Below, piece after piece: positions 5,911-6,061 of a DNA stretch of 6,061 nucleotides. The stretch covers positions 1 to 6,061 of the forward strand of contig JASIKQ010000445.1 of the NCBI GenBank assembly GCA_030049565.1. The letters run 5' to 3'. The notes beneath the pieces were generated by a model that saw only the letters and a list, made by a program, of their open reading frames with translations, made no database searches and had not been told where the DNA came from. This stretch comes from Candidatus Sulfotelmatobacter sp. GTDB taxonomy: Bacteria > Acidobacteriota > Terriglobia > Terriglobales > Acidobacteriaceae. The position numbers and the translations under genes were made by a program. Each line of letters starts with the position of its first letter. Position 1 is the first letter of the stretch.

Positions 5911-6061
5911 CTAAGGCTTGGTACTGGGGGGCCGAGCCGCCTCGGTATTGTGCTTGCGCGACAACATACGATGAACATCAGGCCAGAACTCCTTCACCAC
6001 GTACGTGACCGTGTCCAACCCGATTTGCGTTGCCCATACGCTGGTGACGTTCGAAAAAGTT
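5911..6061 (-). CDS. C-terminal end of an unidentified protein, 5' part outside window
   Basis: Reading leftward from the right edge, one minus-strand frame is open for 49 codons and ends with TAG at 5913-5911. The visible end reads TFSNVTSVWATQIGLDTVTY, then VVKEFWPDVHRMLSRKHN and a basic, proline-rich tail ending in STKP. The pattern of hydrophobic and polar residues and the EFWPDVHR segment look like real protein, and the other two minus-strand frames look less protein-like. I have an unverified memory of acidobacterial proteins ending in a similar EFWPD-(I/V) motif but cannot name a function. It converges on the fusion gene, with 44 bp between the two stop codons and no strong terminator seen there. 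Confidence 0.6.
   Translation of the reverse strand, partial: TFSNVTSVWATQIGLDTVTYVVKEFWPDVHRMLSRKHNTEAARPPSTKP

Noticed and set aside
5907..5945. Terminator between the convergent genes (CAAGC-TAAG-GCTTG and CCGAG-CCGC-CTCGG)
   Set aside because: The stems are only 5 bp, have no U tract on either strand and lie on or inside the end of the minus-strand coding region.

Overview
The window looks like bacterial chromosome, most likely from an Acidobacteriota (Terriglobia-type) genome. I infer this from the protein types and repeat styles, not from a marker gene. The supports are an acidobacterial-style small membrane protein, a receiver-receiver/PEP-synthase-like fusion protein known to me mainly from Acidobacteriota and Bacteroidota, and GC-rich hairpin repeats between genes. 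There is no rRNA, tRNA, CRISPR array, insertion sequence or phage gene.

Layout. Bases 1-694 (minus strand) hold the N-terminal 231 codons of a multi-pass membrane protein that runs off the left edge. A 318-bp divergent promoter region (695-1012) separates it from gdhA (1013-2413, plus), a complete hexameric E. coli-type glutamate dehydrogenase. From 2414 to 2875 lies a gap of about 460 bp. It contains a strong terminator-like hairpin inside a possible 104-bp element with short terminal inverted repeats, a doubtful 59-codon minus-strand ORF, and a pair of perfect hairpins side by side. Next comes a large plus-strand gene (2876-5866, 996 aa) encoding two receiver-like domains, a PPDK/PEP-synthase ATP-binding domain and an unusual C-terminal domain. 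After a 44-bp convergent gap, bases 5911-6061 (minus) carry the last 49 codons of another protein entering from the right.

How the parts relate. GdhA makes glutamate from 2-oxoglutarate and ammonium, linking carbon and nitrogen metabolism. The large fusion protein keeps the ATP-grasp residues of PEP synthase but has no pyruvate/PEP TIM barrel, so it is probably not a PEP synthase. It is more likely a phosphotransferase with an unknown acceptor, perhaps controlled by its receiver domains. The terminator-like hairpin and repeats between gdhA and this gene argue against one operon. The fusion protein is the most interesting item here; its domain family is known, but its reaction is not known to me.
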